This document shows, in pieces, positions 12,801 through 47,332 of a stretch of 64,000 nucleotides of DNA (the stretch's first letter is position 1; the number at the start of each line of letters is the position of its first letter). The DNA is from Mycteria americana (Eukaryota; Chordata; Aves; Ciconiiformes; Ciconiidae): NCBI RefSeq assembly GCF_035582795.1, contig NC_134365.1:135621077-135685076 (forward strand), read 5' to 3'. The position numbers were made by a program, and so were the translations under genes. The notes under the pieces were generated by a model. That model had not been told where the DNA came from, made no database searches, and saw nothing but the letters and a program-made list of their open reading frames with translations.

Positions 12801-15043
12801 TTTACGTACTCACTTGAAAATGAAGGATAAAGTTCAGAACTGAAGGGAAGATAGAAAGAAAGGATTTGAATGGCATATGAAACACTCACTTTTTAAAGTT
12901 TACAAGAAGAGAGGGTAGTAGTGAACCTGAAGCTTGCAGGACACACACCTCTCTTTGAAATGTGTTAGCCATGAACTGAAATACTGTTCAGTTTGGTAAG
13001 GTGTGTTTTTACAGTTGAGAAATAGGAAAGTATTTTGGTCACAATATTATTTTTCTTCGAAAAATAATATTTAATGAGTACTGGCATTGGAGCATCATAT
13101 TTAACTTTGGCTAGTATGATCTTCAAGTAAGCAAAGGGCCTGAAGTTAATTCATGCTATGCAGTCCTCAGATATATGTCTTTAGGATGAAGTTAGCATTG
13201 CCTCTTAGATATTTGAAAGTTCAGGGAACAAATATTATACGTTGTCTTTGGGGTATCTTGGGGTTGGGTTGTTTTTGCTTCACTATCCCTTGCAACACTT
13301 CTTACAACTTCGTGCCTTGTCACATGGAAAGATCCATTGTGGAGCAAATACTCTTATGGTAAACAGGATAATTTTGAGATTTTAAAAAATAAATTCAAGA
13401 GGGTTTTCTCCAGAACTAAGCTATTGCTATGTCTTGCAAATAATTTCCCGGTTAGCTTATGGTGCAACTTAATGAGCAGGAAGTGGACATTTCCAGAATC
13501 ACTCTGAAATGTAGTAGATGGCTTGTCTAGCATCCACCTGTGGAGGTAGGCATCAGAAGTATGCTGTGTGTTCTTCTCTAAGAAACTGCTGGTTTAGCCA
13601 TGAGCTAATTGTACAAAAAATCAGACATAGCAAGGGGTAATATTTTATTTGACCAATTAGTGTGATTGGGGCAGGGGATGACGAGGCAGTGGGTCAGGCA
13701 TGTGGGTGCACACCTACTTCTTCAGGTTTCTTATGTGCCTTAAAGCTTGCTGTTTTTTTCCCCCTTTCAATTTTAGTTGGTCAGGTAAAAGATTTAGATA
13801 AGGAAATTATTTCAGCACTGGGAGTGTCAAAAAAGGCCATATTTGGCTAGTCCAGACTAGTTTTCTGTCTCCATGAGTGTCTGTGAGCCAATACTTACAG
13901 AAAATACCAGAGCATGTATAGAGTGACATGGACCTGGACCTATTCTTCCAGTTTCAAGTGACTGGTTGTTCATTAATTTGAGAGCTGTTGATGGATCTGG
14001 TTTTGTATCTATTTAGATTTCTGGCCTTTACAGCATCTTGTGGTAATTAGGAGCTGTAAGCATAGGTATGTGGTCCAAATTCCAACTTTCAACCAGTTAC
14101 CTGATAATTTTACTCTGCTTTAATCCTTGTGTTTGCTAAGTAATGAATAATCATTCCATTCCTATTCACCAGTTGCATTACTGGTGAGTTTGTATATCCT
14201 TTCATCACTTGTTTTCCAAGTTTCTAGGATCTTTTTGCAAAGAAGAGCAAGAAGGGTAGATTCCACTGATATTTTTCTCATTCTTCCATAGCTTTTATGA
14301 GAAGGGATCCCGACAGCTACTTCCAGGATTCAACAGCAGTGCTTTCTGTCATAGTACATCCATTGTATATTTAAATGTGTGTCTAGGTAGTAGGTTATTG
14401 ACAAGTTAAGTATAAAAATGAATAGTCATCTTTTGTACATGGTTTTATTTGGATGAAGTGTGTAATGATACAGCAGTTAAGACTTGGTGGAGCAGTTAAG
14501 GCTTACAGGAGATCTGTAACCATGTAAAAATATCAGTGTATATTACAAATTTGAAGTTCAGTATATATGAAGTTCAGAATATAACTTGATGCAAAAACAT
14601 TTTGCTTTGTAAACTTGATTTTAAAGCTGGCTGTCGCTCCCCTCTCATCTATAGCATTAAATACATACTAAAAATTACAGCATTTTTTTCAATTGCAGCA
14701 GCTTGCTTGTGAGATTATTAACATTTAAAGACCTAGTGAATAGACAGCATTACAAAATGGAGAGAAAAAGGGAACAATGGTCAAATATTTAAATCTTTAT
14801 AAAGAAAATAAGTTGAGTTCTAAGATCAGCAATTGGGAAAAAAGTTACTTGCCTTAAAATGTGAATTAGAGGTAAAAGTAAAACATCCTAAAAATATGCC
14901 TCACCCCAACCTTGAAGCATCTAATACTATACTTGTTGAACACAACTGTCCCTGTTGCAATTTGTAGTGCGATTCTGTTATCAGACTAGTAAATTGTATC
15001 ATTTTTACAGCTTCAAGAAACTCATATAAACACGTGAGAGAAG

Positions 15044-37561
<22,518 letters not shown>

Positions 37562-38190
37562 ACTGAGCTGTGATCCTGAAGTTGAAACAGATAACACAGC
37601 AAAGGGAGCATCTGTTCATTTTTTGACAACTTTGTCAAGACTTAAAATAGGATAAAGGAACTAACCCTGTAACTTTCTTGATTAAAAATAACTTTATTTT
37701 TCAGTAGTGGAATGCTGCAGAACTTTTTTACAGTTTTAATAATTGCTTTTAAAGTACAGTATTCAATTGAAACATTGTAGTATGTACCTTTAGTTCCTTT
37801 TGCGTATCAGTCTCAAGTCATTGAAGGGAGTCTTATTTATTGAATACTTTTTCTCTAAGCATGATGTTACAGATGGAACTTGAGTTGTTATACCCAGAGG
37901 TTTATATGTTGAAAGTTTATTGCTTATGTAATAAAAAAAAAGGAAAAAAAAAAAAGTGCCTGAATTGTTTGGTAATAGCACATTAGCTCAGGATTTTCCA
38001 AGTAATGACCTTTTAGGTTGTGCAATAGATTTTACACCTCTGTTCAGTCATTTCCGTAAAACAGTATTTTGTATTACTTTAGTTTAATAATATACTTGGG
38101 TTTCTGATGTGTATATACATTTGTAAATTGTTAGAATGTTGGGACAACTTTCAGTATTTGATTAAAATAAATGGTAACAGGCAGGTATGT
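37562..38190 (+). other. BCLAF3: BCLAF3 3' UTR (end approximate)
   Basis: AT-rich sequence after the stop. Canonical AATAAA signals lie at 37930-37935 (inside an A-rich run) and 38166-38171. Either could direct polyadenylation some 15-30 nt downstream. A longer UTR cannot be excluded, since the following kilobases have the same composition. Confidence 0.6.
38166..38171 (+). terminator. BCLAF3: Poly(A) signal AATAAA, BCLAF3
   Basis: A canonical hexamer in a GATTAAAATAAATGG context about 600 nt after the stop codon, with GT-rich sequence downstream (GTATGTAATG). An alternative earlier hexamer is at 37930-37935. Confidence 0.5.
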
Positions 38191-41100
38191 AATGTACTGT
38201 AGCAGTAGCTTATAACTGCACTGAAAGCATGCTTGGGTTTGTTAGAGGATTAGTTGGTCTTCTGTATTGAAAATTATTCTGTCTCATTATATTTTGGTGT
38301 ATGACATTCTTGACCAAGCCACATGTTCTCTAATCTTTTTCATCATAAATGATGTGGTGATTTCCTGGATTCTGAAATTGGGGCCTGAAGTATTTAATTA
38401 CAAGAAAAACAAAAAACGTAAGTTTTTATAAGCATGTCTTCTAACAAAGCTGTTCATAATTGAAACTGCTTTAAATGCAGATAGCTTGTAATTTTGTTCA
38501 AAATACCAGTAATTCTCTGAAGTTTACTGTACTGCAGTATTGTTATGCTGTGTGCAAAATTCCAATAGCCAGACATGTTTTATAAGCAGCTATAAACAGT
38601 ATTGTGCTTATTTCCTGTTTATAGCCTTTGCCTTAATACATAATATATTATAGGGTTGTGTGTATGTATTACAGGTTTGTTTGGACTTTTTATTGCCAGT
38701 AAATTAAAGATGCATAGCACGTAGTTTTCAGAGATGCTCTTATTTAAGAAAAAAGTTGTTAACCATATCCACAATATATGCAGGCTAATGTATTTCCATC
38801 ATTTCCAAGACAGTGTTAGCCATACAGAATGCAGGCTAGTCTTTGTTGTGGGCAGTAGATCAGAATTCTAATACTGGGTAGAGGTACGTTCAGAGAAAAG
38901 GAAATATGGTTTTTGGGTGGAAAGTCAGGATGTGATTTCTGCATCCTTTTTGTAATGTTTTTTCCATGATGCCTTCAGTAGAGACTAAGTGTAGGTATGG
39001 CTCAGAACAGCTAAAATAGTGTCACTTAAAATCTACAGTTCATGGGGTGTACTGCTTAGTGTTCATAGGGAATAAGCAGGCAGGAAGTGTGCCACATTCA
39101 TTGATGTTATGGCCATTCAACAATAACACCGGATGGTTTGTTTCTAAAACCCAAGTTTTCAGTTTAAATAACACTCATTAATGATTCAACTAGCTTTTCA
39201 GTAACTTTGACATGCATACACAAAATGGGAAGCTAGAGGAAAGGAATCCCCTGGTCAAATAGAGGCAGGCAACTTTCTGCAGATAAGAAAATGTTTATTT
39301 ACTTACGCTGTCAGTGATGAATCTGGCAAAATAATCTTGTGTAGATTTACTGAGAGATGAAAATAAGGAATTGAAAAAACAGGTTAAGTGAGTCAATCCA
39401 AAGCAAATGTGGAGTAACTGCCGTTGAGCAGCCTGCTGGCAGGAGAGTGCTGCATATACCCTGCAGCTGAGGGCAGGTTTACCCTCAAGCTGACAAGCTG
39501 TTCACACAGCTCCTGAATGTGCTAAAGCACTGTAAAACCTAAGAAGTGAAACCATATATGATATAGGACAAACTACTGAAGCTATATTGTCTTATTCAAC
39601 AGGATACTACTGTTTCTGTAAGCTTCCTGCAGTGTTCTTATTAAAGCCTGGAAGAGAACTCGTTGTTGAGCAAATGGGAAAAGTGGATACATGAAGAAAC
39701 TTCTGACATGGCAGTTTTGCTAACACTGTTTGGAAGTAATGCTGAAGTAGTCAGACTTCAGTCAGTTAATGCTGCTTTAACCAGGTTTAAAAGTGTGACT
39801 GGCTCCTCTGATTTTGTGCTTTCTTATTTTACTTGTGCATGACTAGGTATCTCTAATTTGTTTTGTACTTTAACAGTTTAGCTTTGTTTTTGATTTCTAC
39901 AACTGTGAGCAACATATTACAAACAAGGGGGTTTTGGCATGTTTACTGACTTTGATTTTTTTTTTCTTTTTTTTTTGCCCATCCTTGGTCCCAAGATGAA
40001 TGTCATATGATGAAATGTAGTTACTGTTTCAGTTCCTTTAGCTTTTATTTAAGGTGATACCATTTGCTCAAATCACATTCTTTACTGATAACTTTACTTC
40101 ACTAATTCAGGATTCTGTCATGATAAAACTTTTATATTTTACAAAATTCATAGAGAAATTGAATTCTGTGACTGGGTTAGGTGCTAGAGGCATCTACTCT
40201 GTGGTGTTATCTGGTGTGAGACATTACTGTGTATATTTATCTTTGAATTACAGAGACTTGTGTCTATATACTCATACACAAATCAGCTTATTTATTCTTT
40301 TAGCACAGAAAAGTTCTGTTGTACTGGAATATAATATTTCGTTGAGAACAATGTATTGAAGTTACTGATTGGGTTGTGAAGGCACAAGAAAAAGCGTTAA
40401 GCAGAAGAAAGGTCAATTTACTTGAATAACTTGGTGCCTTTCTGTATTGTGACTGCATTGTAGAAAACACCTGTACAAAGACTTAAGTAATATCCTGATT
40501 ATTGCATTGTTTCTAATGGGAGCATGGACTGATAACAGTTGTTAAAATAACAACTTACTTTAAATATGTGTGTAAGCCTTGGCCTCAGAAGGAAAACAGC
40601 ATCTCTTGTATTAGTACTGCATTTGCATTGGAAGGGCAAGTTAAAAATGTGATTGTCTAAGAGCTTCCTAGCTTTCTGTTTTATACTTTGAAAATATAAA
40701 TGTGAATTGCCTTTCTTTTGGTTGACTTGAAATGACTGTTAAATGCTCATGTCATAGTCTCAATTGTTCACACGTGAAATTATCTTTTTAATTGCTATCC
40801 AAAACGCAATGGGTTTAATATGACTAGAGTCTCTGTTGTAAGTGTCTGAAATAATAAGTTGTTGTGATGTTAGCATTTATATTGCTGATCCATTTAATCT
40901 CTACATGCATTGGTTAGAATCCTCACTTTAAACTTTGTAATGATTGAGTTCACAAGGTTAACAAAATTCTGGGGCTAGTGAGAAGCAACACCTTGCAAGG
41001 CTTCTACAAGCCTGCCTTAACTCTAATTATTATTTACATGTTTAAAATCACCTTACCTGATGGATTTAGATGGTCTCGAGACCTGGACATAACTGTCTCA

Positions 41101-41518
41101 ACTCAGGTAACTGATAGCAGAGGATGGGAGTAAATTCAGCTCATCACCAGTTGTGATAACAGTTCACCTGCTGCCTTCGGTCCCAGGGCCTCAGGGTGAA
41201 ATGCTGAATTTTCTTTATATGAACTTAGCTGCTTTAAAAATAAAACAAAAACCAAGATTACACTTTTGTGGCATTAAAAAAGACAGGGTTCTCAAAACTT
41301 GCTTGTTATGCATTGGAAAGTCATTTTGTGCTGTGTCTTGGAAATGGGTAGTGAGAGTTGCTTGGAGAAGATGATGAAAGATTATAGCAAAGAGAGACTT
41401 GATTTCTCAGTATTCACCTTAGAAGACTGTATATAGAGGGAGATCTTTAACTTCCATGCTTTCTGAAGGGATCTTTTTCTCATGCTGTGTAGAAACATGC
41501 CTCTTGCCTTTCTTTAAG

Positions 41519-41813
41519 CATCTGAACAGCCATCTACAAAGTTCTCTATGGAAGAGCTTTCTAAAAGAAAGACTTCAGACCTGCATCCTAATGAATCTGG
41601 AAAAAAAAGGATGTTTCTGCACATAACTCTGGCCCTTGACAGATTTCATTCCGTTGCTGCAGGATTTGAAGATAGGACGTTCTTCAGCCTCCTTACGAAG
41701 GAAAAAAATAAAAGCCATTTCAAGATCTCCGAAAGCCTACTTGTAACACTTGACTCCTTAATAGACCTTAAGGACAGTGATGAACATGGCAAGTGTGTTC
41801 TGTTTCAAGCTTG
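41519..41813 (+). CDS. Unassigned coding-like exon candidate
   Basis: A pyrimidine-rich acceptor (GCCTTTCTTTAAG ending 41518, or the CAG at 41527-41529) and a strong donor (GCTTG|GTGAGC at 41814) bracket a fully open frame of about 98 codons. It includes MEELSKRKTSDLHPNESGKK and, further on, LALDRFHSVAAGFEDRTFF. Using the CAG acceptor at 41529, the frame would be in phase with BCLAF3 exon 11. Without splicing at the donor it ends in TGA at 41815-41817. I do not recognise the sequence. Random frames of this length occur elsewhere in the window, so length alone is weak evidence; the paired splice sites and the balanced composition are what make it stand out. Confidence 0.22.
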
Positions 41814-42206
41814 GTGAGCATAAATTTTCAGTGTTAAGATCAGAGAAAACTATTGTCATAACACCTGCCCCTTCCTTCTGTGCCTGATGGTTTTTGTTGT
41901 TGGAGGGGTTTTTGAGTAGGTATTTAGCCATGTGGTTTAATAGCTCTATGCTGCCTGCGACTTTAATACAGTTTTCTTCTGTTCACTGTTCATTGCTCTG
42001 AATTTTGTCTAAGCAGTCTAAATCTCATGTTGTCTTTTTAATATTTCATTTTCTGTAAATAATGTAGTAGATGGCTTTTATTTTGTGACTGGCTTCTCTT
42101 ATGTCTTTATTGTTGAGGGAAGAGACAGGGTGGAAACAGTTGTTCGAGTACACTCTTCATGGAATAAAAAAAGCCTCATTGTTTTGTTTTAAGAATAGCA
42201 GGACTT

Positions 42207-42229
42207 CCCCCCCCCCCCCCCCCCCCCCC
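42207..42229 (+). repeat. Poly(C) run, 23 nt
   Basis: Twenty-three consecutive C in the intergenic region, the longest homopolymer of C or G in the window. Confidence 0.95.
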
Positions 42230-43597
42230 AATTGAATGAGGATGTGGACTAATGTCTGCTTCTAAGGAATATATTAATGTTGACCTTATTTATACTGTAG
42301 TTTCACGAGTACCACCTAATTTGTGTACGTGCATGTGTATGTACACATGCAAACCAACATTAGAAACCTTTTATCCACACTTAGAAATAATTACATTAGA
42401 AATGACATTTTAAAACTACTGAAGATGGAGTTAAATGCAAATGCATTTTAAGTCTGTAGTCTTTGGAGTTCACAATGGTGCTTCTGACAATGTTATCCCA
42501 TATCTAAAAGCCTCATTCATAAGTATATATTAAGATGTAGGTATGTTTATATGTATGTTTAACATAGTTTATATAAAATCAATGTAAATTTGTTTCTACA
42601 GACAATAAATGTTTTAACAAAAATTTCACTTATAAATAATTTAGTTATTTGATTCAGTAGTTATTAATATTTGGTGTCATTTTCAGAGTATTTTACTTGA
42701 CCTGTGTAGCCATTGACATTTTTTATATAACTGTTGCTTCTATAACTTCATTTATTGCTTCTTTTTGAGATAAAGTCTTGATCCACATTCTAGGCACACC
42801 TTTTTGGCTAAAAGAAGCTCCCTTTCCCAAAACATAAAATATTAATCTTCCCTCATTACTAGCACAAAATAGATGTTGTTTAAAAAAACTTTGAAAGCAG
42901 GTATGTCCACCTCCTCCATGGCATTCAAAATCCTTAGCATCTCTATCCAATTCTGATTCTTGCCCTGTAAAGGGGCAGAATGGGGGAAGGCACACACTTG
43001 CTTGGCTAACTTATCAAAGTTTACATTCAATAAAATAGTGTGCATTTTTAAGAATTGCCTTAATACAGTATCCTCAGTGTGAGGTGAGAATAACCATGTT
43101 AGTTTAATACTAAGATCCTGTAACAGAGTGGAGTGAGAAAAAGGTGAAGCTAGAAGAGTATACTTTCCGTGTTTAATGACAGGAAAAGTTAACTTTCCCC
43201 ATTATTTACTTAAACTTGCCATAATCCAAATCTGTATTGATCTTCACTGTATGTAAATAATTTCAGCTTTTTGTTTTGTTTTTAGAATTCTTCTAATCTG
43301 TTATTCTTAAACTGGATAGTAAAGCAGAACTCCTTGATGTGTGGTAAATCTATTGTGATGTAGAGTAGCTACAGAGGGGGAGGCATTGTCACTTTTTTTC
43401 CCCTCAGGAAAAATGTTTAAATGATACTTGGGAGCACATAATAATAATGCTTCTCAACTATTTGACTACTGTCTTCAGAAGTGCATGTGGCTGATCATGT
43501 TCTGAAGTGCATGTCAGTTTAGATAAAAGTTGCGAATTTTCATTGATACCATTTTAGAAACATCTCTTCAGCTTTTTTAAGCAGTTCCTTAAGAGGT

Positions 43598-44192
43598 TGT
43601 GCTGGCTTTGGCTGGGATAGAGTTAATTTTCTTCCCAGTAGCTAGTACAGGGCTATGTTTTGGAACAGTATGAACACAAAACAGTGTTGATAACACAGGG
43701 ATGTTTTTGTTACTGCTGAGCAGTGCTGACACAGAGTCAAGGCCTCTTCTGCTTCTCTCACCACCCCACCAGTGAGTAGGCTGGGGGTGCACAAGGAGTT
43801 GGGAGGGGACGCAGCTGGGACAGCTGACCCCAGCTGACCAAAGGGATATCCCAGACCATATGGCGTCATGCCCAGTATATACAGCTGGGGGAAGAAGGGG
43901 GGGAGAATGTTCAGAGTGATGGTGTTTTGTCTTCCCAAGTAACCATTACATGTGATGGAGCCCTGCTTTCCTGGAGATGGCTGAACACCTGCCTGCCCAT
44001 GGGAAGGAGTGAAGGAATCCCTTGCTTTGCTTTGCTTGTGTGCACAGCTTTTGCTTTAGCTATTAAACTGTCTTTATCTCAGCTCATGAGTTTTCTCTCT
44101 TTTACCCTTCCAATTCTCTCCCCCATCCCACCAGGGGGGAGTGAGCAAGCGGCTGTGTGGGGCTTAGTTGCTGGCTGGGGTTAAATGTGACA
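43598..44192 (+). mobile_element. Solo ERV LTR, sense, between BCLAF3 and the second CpG island
   Basis: It starts TGTGCTGGCTTTGGCTGGGA-TAGAGTTAATTTTCTTCC and ends ...CTGGCTGGGGTTAAATGTGACA. The flanks GAGGT (43593-43597) and CAGGT (44193-44197) match at 4 of 5 bases, which fits an aged 5-bp target duplication. Promoter-like parts are visible in order: a CRE-like TGGCGTCA, TATATA at 43876-43881 and an ATTAAA poly(A)-type signal at 44062-44067. There is no internal viral sequence. It is the same family as the LTRs at 33.1 and 60.4 kb. Confidence 0.88.
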
Positions 44193-44197
44193 CAGGT

Positions 44198-46190
44198 AAA
44201 GAGAAGTTTCTTTTCTATATGCCATAATGATCTCTACAGGGTATTCATTCAACAAAGGTAAGGTATCCAAATAATCCACATATATTGCAGTGTTGCTTTG
44301 AAGCCCCAGCTGAGAGGTGCCCATATTGACATAGGCTTTACAGGAACACAAGATCAGTCCTATAGAAATTCTTTGGCTTAGCAACAATGGGGAGCTAAGT
44401 CTTGGAGGTACTATGACAGTGCTCCCCCCAGTTTACAGTGAGTTTTTCCCACTTTATGGAAAGGACAACCTGCTGTACTGTGTTACTGCTTCACTTGGGA
44501 AAGCCAAGAAATTCCTATATGTTAATTGTTAGTGGTAGTTGAAACTGGGAATCTGTTTGAGATGGCCATCAAATTTGCTTTCTCCTATGCATTGTAACAC
44601 TGATGTTGTGGCATAACTACTTTGTGTTATTCCTTATCGGTTTTACTACCAGCCCTGAAGAGTTCTTATAGGAACAGTGCTATTGGTATGTACCAAGCTA
44701 AATTATTCAGTTATACCATTTACTCCATCTTAAACTACACAGCTGGAGCACTGGAAAGCCAAACTTCATAGCAAATTACGATGCTAACAAAAGAAGTATC
44801 TTCATTCTTCTCAAACCTGATTGCATCAATTCTACTTAGTTTGACATGTTATTTTGTTCTGATTGACTTGACAATTTCAGCTAGCTTGTCATAATGCTTA
44901 AGTAACAGCTGCTACTTCTCATTCTGATAATTTCCCAGAATTAACCCTGTAAATTTTTCAGGTAATAGAGGTCAAATGCCCTTCTGCAATGAGGAATTGT
45001 GGATAATAGAAACCAGCATTGTTTTATTAAGGTGTGTATGAATGAGGGAATATTGGGTTTCTGGTAGCATGTGACTGGCTAAAAGATGTTCTGTGTATGT
45101 ATAAAGATAAAATGCGTTCTCTTCAATTCTCTCCCTCTCCCCCCAGTCTTGGAACTCTGTCAGTGGTTTGTGACTTGGTGTCCCAGCATTCTTGAAAACA
45201 ATACTGAGGTGGTTCAAGTCTTTGACTTTTAAGTGAAACACTGAACTGGAGGCCGTCTACACCTACATCCAGCCTATTTCCATTGTATTCCTTTTCATAA
45301 TTGAACTTACTTTCCTTTTTTAGTTATGTTTGAAAACTTTTTTTTAAAATTGAGTATTATCTCTGAAGGCTTATTGTATCACAATAACTAATTTTTTGCA
45401 AAAGATTAGAATTAGAAAAGACTACCTGCATTAGTCCTGATGTTCCATTGCTGCTACAGCACGTAAATCAGTAACTTGAAAGCAAGTTTTCATAGCTGTG
45501 GTTAAAGTTTTCTTTAAAAAATAAATTAATAAGTCAAGAATTAGGAATTCTGTCTAAATACGTAAGCCTCTCAAACAGTTCACCATTGTCACAGTTTCAA
45601 AAATGTGGATTTTCATAGCCAAGGATGCCACCTGGAAAGACTTTTATTCTTTTACACATTTATAACCTCCAAAAAACTTTTTTCAAAATAAACTCTTGTA
45701 CTTGGGAGGGAGCAGGGGGAGGAGGAGTACAAAAATCTTGCCACTTATGTTACTGGCAGTTTTGTCTTCATACCCAAATTAACTACCTGAGGTTTGAACA
45801 GGCTTTTTTCTTAACCTTTCATTAATATTGAAGGAGCTTGTGCTGTAAAAGATGTTACCTGTACTTTATCTTTTATACCAGATTATTTAGTTTTTAATCT
45901 GCTCTTCCCCTCTGCTACTACTATAGTATTTTTCCAAGGGTCTTTGCCTGTGAGAAGACTTGCCTGTGAAGGCGGCTCCCTGGCCTCATTAGGTACCTTT
46001 CTGTCCAGAAATGTTACTGATCTATGTGAACTCCTCTCTCTTTCGCTCCGTTTTATTGTAGTATGCGTTTCACATCTTCCTGCAATATCTGAAAGGAACA
46101 ATCAGCTGCTCATGTGCGACTCTGCTCTTTTTTCCGAAACACCACCACCACCAACAACAAAGCCCCTCTTCATCTGATCTTTTTGTCTTC
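44198..46190. other. Intergenic region before the second CpG island
   Basis: AT-rich, with no exon, repeat body or RNA gene that I can support. Confidence 0.5.
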
Positions 46191-46840
46191 CTTTTCTTCC
46201 TTTCACCCCGCCCCGGCCTCCAGAGCCAAACCTGTAAAGGGTGGGGGGGGAGCGTGGCAGCTCCCCTACCCCCGCTTCCCCCAGGGCCGGGGAAGAGACG
46301 CGGCGCGACGAGGGGCACCTGCGGAACTGCCGTTGCCTTTCCTAGTCACCCTGAAGGCAGAGGCCGGGGGGCAGGACCGGGCACGGCCTGCAGCAGGTAA
46401 CGGCTCCCCGGGGGGCGTCCGTGGACGGGGAAGGTGGCTGGCAGGAATCCGAGGTACCCGCCTGTCCCGCCGCGGGGCCCCCCGCTCCCACAGACGGTGC
46501 CCGGTGTCCTCCTTCCTCCCCCAGCACCGAAATGAGGCGAGCCCCTTCCCCTCCCCTGCGCTGCCCGAGCGCCCGGTGCCTCCCCGTGCCTGGCTGAGGC
46601 TTCCTGGCCTGGGAGGGAGCCACCCGCTTCCCCCTGCCGGGCGAGGCGGGCCTGGCGCGCCGCCGCACCCCTCTCCCCCGACCCTGCCCCCGCTGGGGAC
46701 CGCCGCTCCGCTTCCTTCCTCCCCGCCCTCCTTCCCCTGCTGCTGCCGCCGCCGCTCCCGGCGGCCCGAGGCGGCGCAGCGGCTCTGGCGCAGTCTCGCG
46801 ACACTTCCCGCAGCGCCGAGCCGCGCCGCGCCGCTCGCTC

Positions 46841-46864
46841 CAGCAGCAGCAGCAGCAGCAGCAG
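46841..46864 (+). repeat. (CAG)8 trinucleotide repeat
   Basis: Eight perfect CAG units inside the CpG island, about 490 nt upstream of the candidate first-exon donor. It may lie in promoter DNA or in a longer 5' UTR. Read as DNA on the other strand it is (CTG)8. Confidence 0.9.
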
Positions 46865-47099
46865 CCCGCGGCGGGGAGACCCAGCTGCTCCTCGCACCCT
46901 CGCCCTGCCGCACGTACCGGCCGGCGGGGGAAGACGCCCGCCCCCGTGGCTCGGCAGCAGGCGCCTCTAGGGGCGCGGGCTCGGCCGTGCTTTCTCCCGG
47001 GCTGCTCTGCCCGGTGGCAGCGGGGACCCAGGTGGCTGGCAGGAGCTGAAGGCTGAGCCCCTTTCTCTCACCTGATTTTTTTTTTTTTTTAATACATAC

Positions 47100-47332
47100 G
47101 AATACATATGCTGAGGGAAGCCGAGGTGCTGCTAGCAGGACGCAGAATGCAGCCCGGCTGCAGCGGGTGCTGAGAGCGGCGGCCGCCGGAGGAGGGAGCG
47201 GCTCTGTCGGCAGCCTCTTCTCCTTCCCGTGGCGGCGGCTCGGGCTGTCTCTCGCCCCCTTCGTCGTGGCCAGCCGCCGCAAACTTTCAGCCTGTTTCCG
47301 CCGCCAGGCAAAGCCCAGCTCGACATAAATGG
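47100..47332 (+). other. SH3KBP1: Candidate SH3KBP1 exon 1 (5' UTR plus ATGG; start approximate)
   Basis: A consensus donor, ATGG|GTGAGT, begins at 47333, directly after an ATG at 47329-47331. An in-frame TAA (47326-47328) precedes the ATG, so it would be a true start. SH3KBP1 (CIN85, an adaptor with three SH3 domains in endocytosis and receptor down-regulation) begins Met-Val-Glu-Ala. An exon ending ATGG joined to TGGAGGC would give exactly that. The next exon is not in the window, so the identity is not proven. The Kozak context is weak at -3 (T) but has G at +4. Confidence 0.38.

Larger units (their letters stand above)
6599..15010 (+). other. BCLAF3: BCLAF3 intron 1
   Basis: An 8.4 kb intron between the untranslated first exon and the start-codon exon. 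It contains a 22-nt poly(A) run at 8946-8967, a 19-nt poly(G) run at 9848-9866, a purine-rich GAGA/GAAA tract just before it, and a two-copy ATAGCATGGGATAAA repeat near 9791-9820. Open frames in it show no recognisable domain and no good pair of splice sites. Nothing else is supported. Confidence 0.6.
38191..43592. other. Intergenic region, BCLAF3 to the second CpG island (part 1)
   Basis: AT-rich, no repeat body recognised, apart from a 23-nt poly(C) run at 42207-42229 and one coding-like stretch at 41519-41813 listed separately. Further AATAAA hexamers (for example around 42604) might serve a longer BCLAF3 UTR. Confidence 0.5.

Noticed and set aside
13662-13850. Frame with a VKDLDKEIISALGVSKK-like end in BCLAF3 intron 1
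   Set aside because: Looks protein-like for about 20 residues but has no donor and no family match; probably chance.
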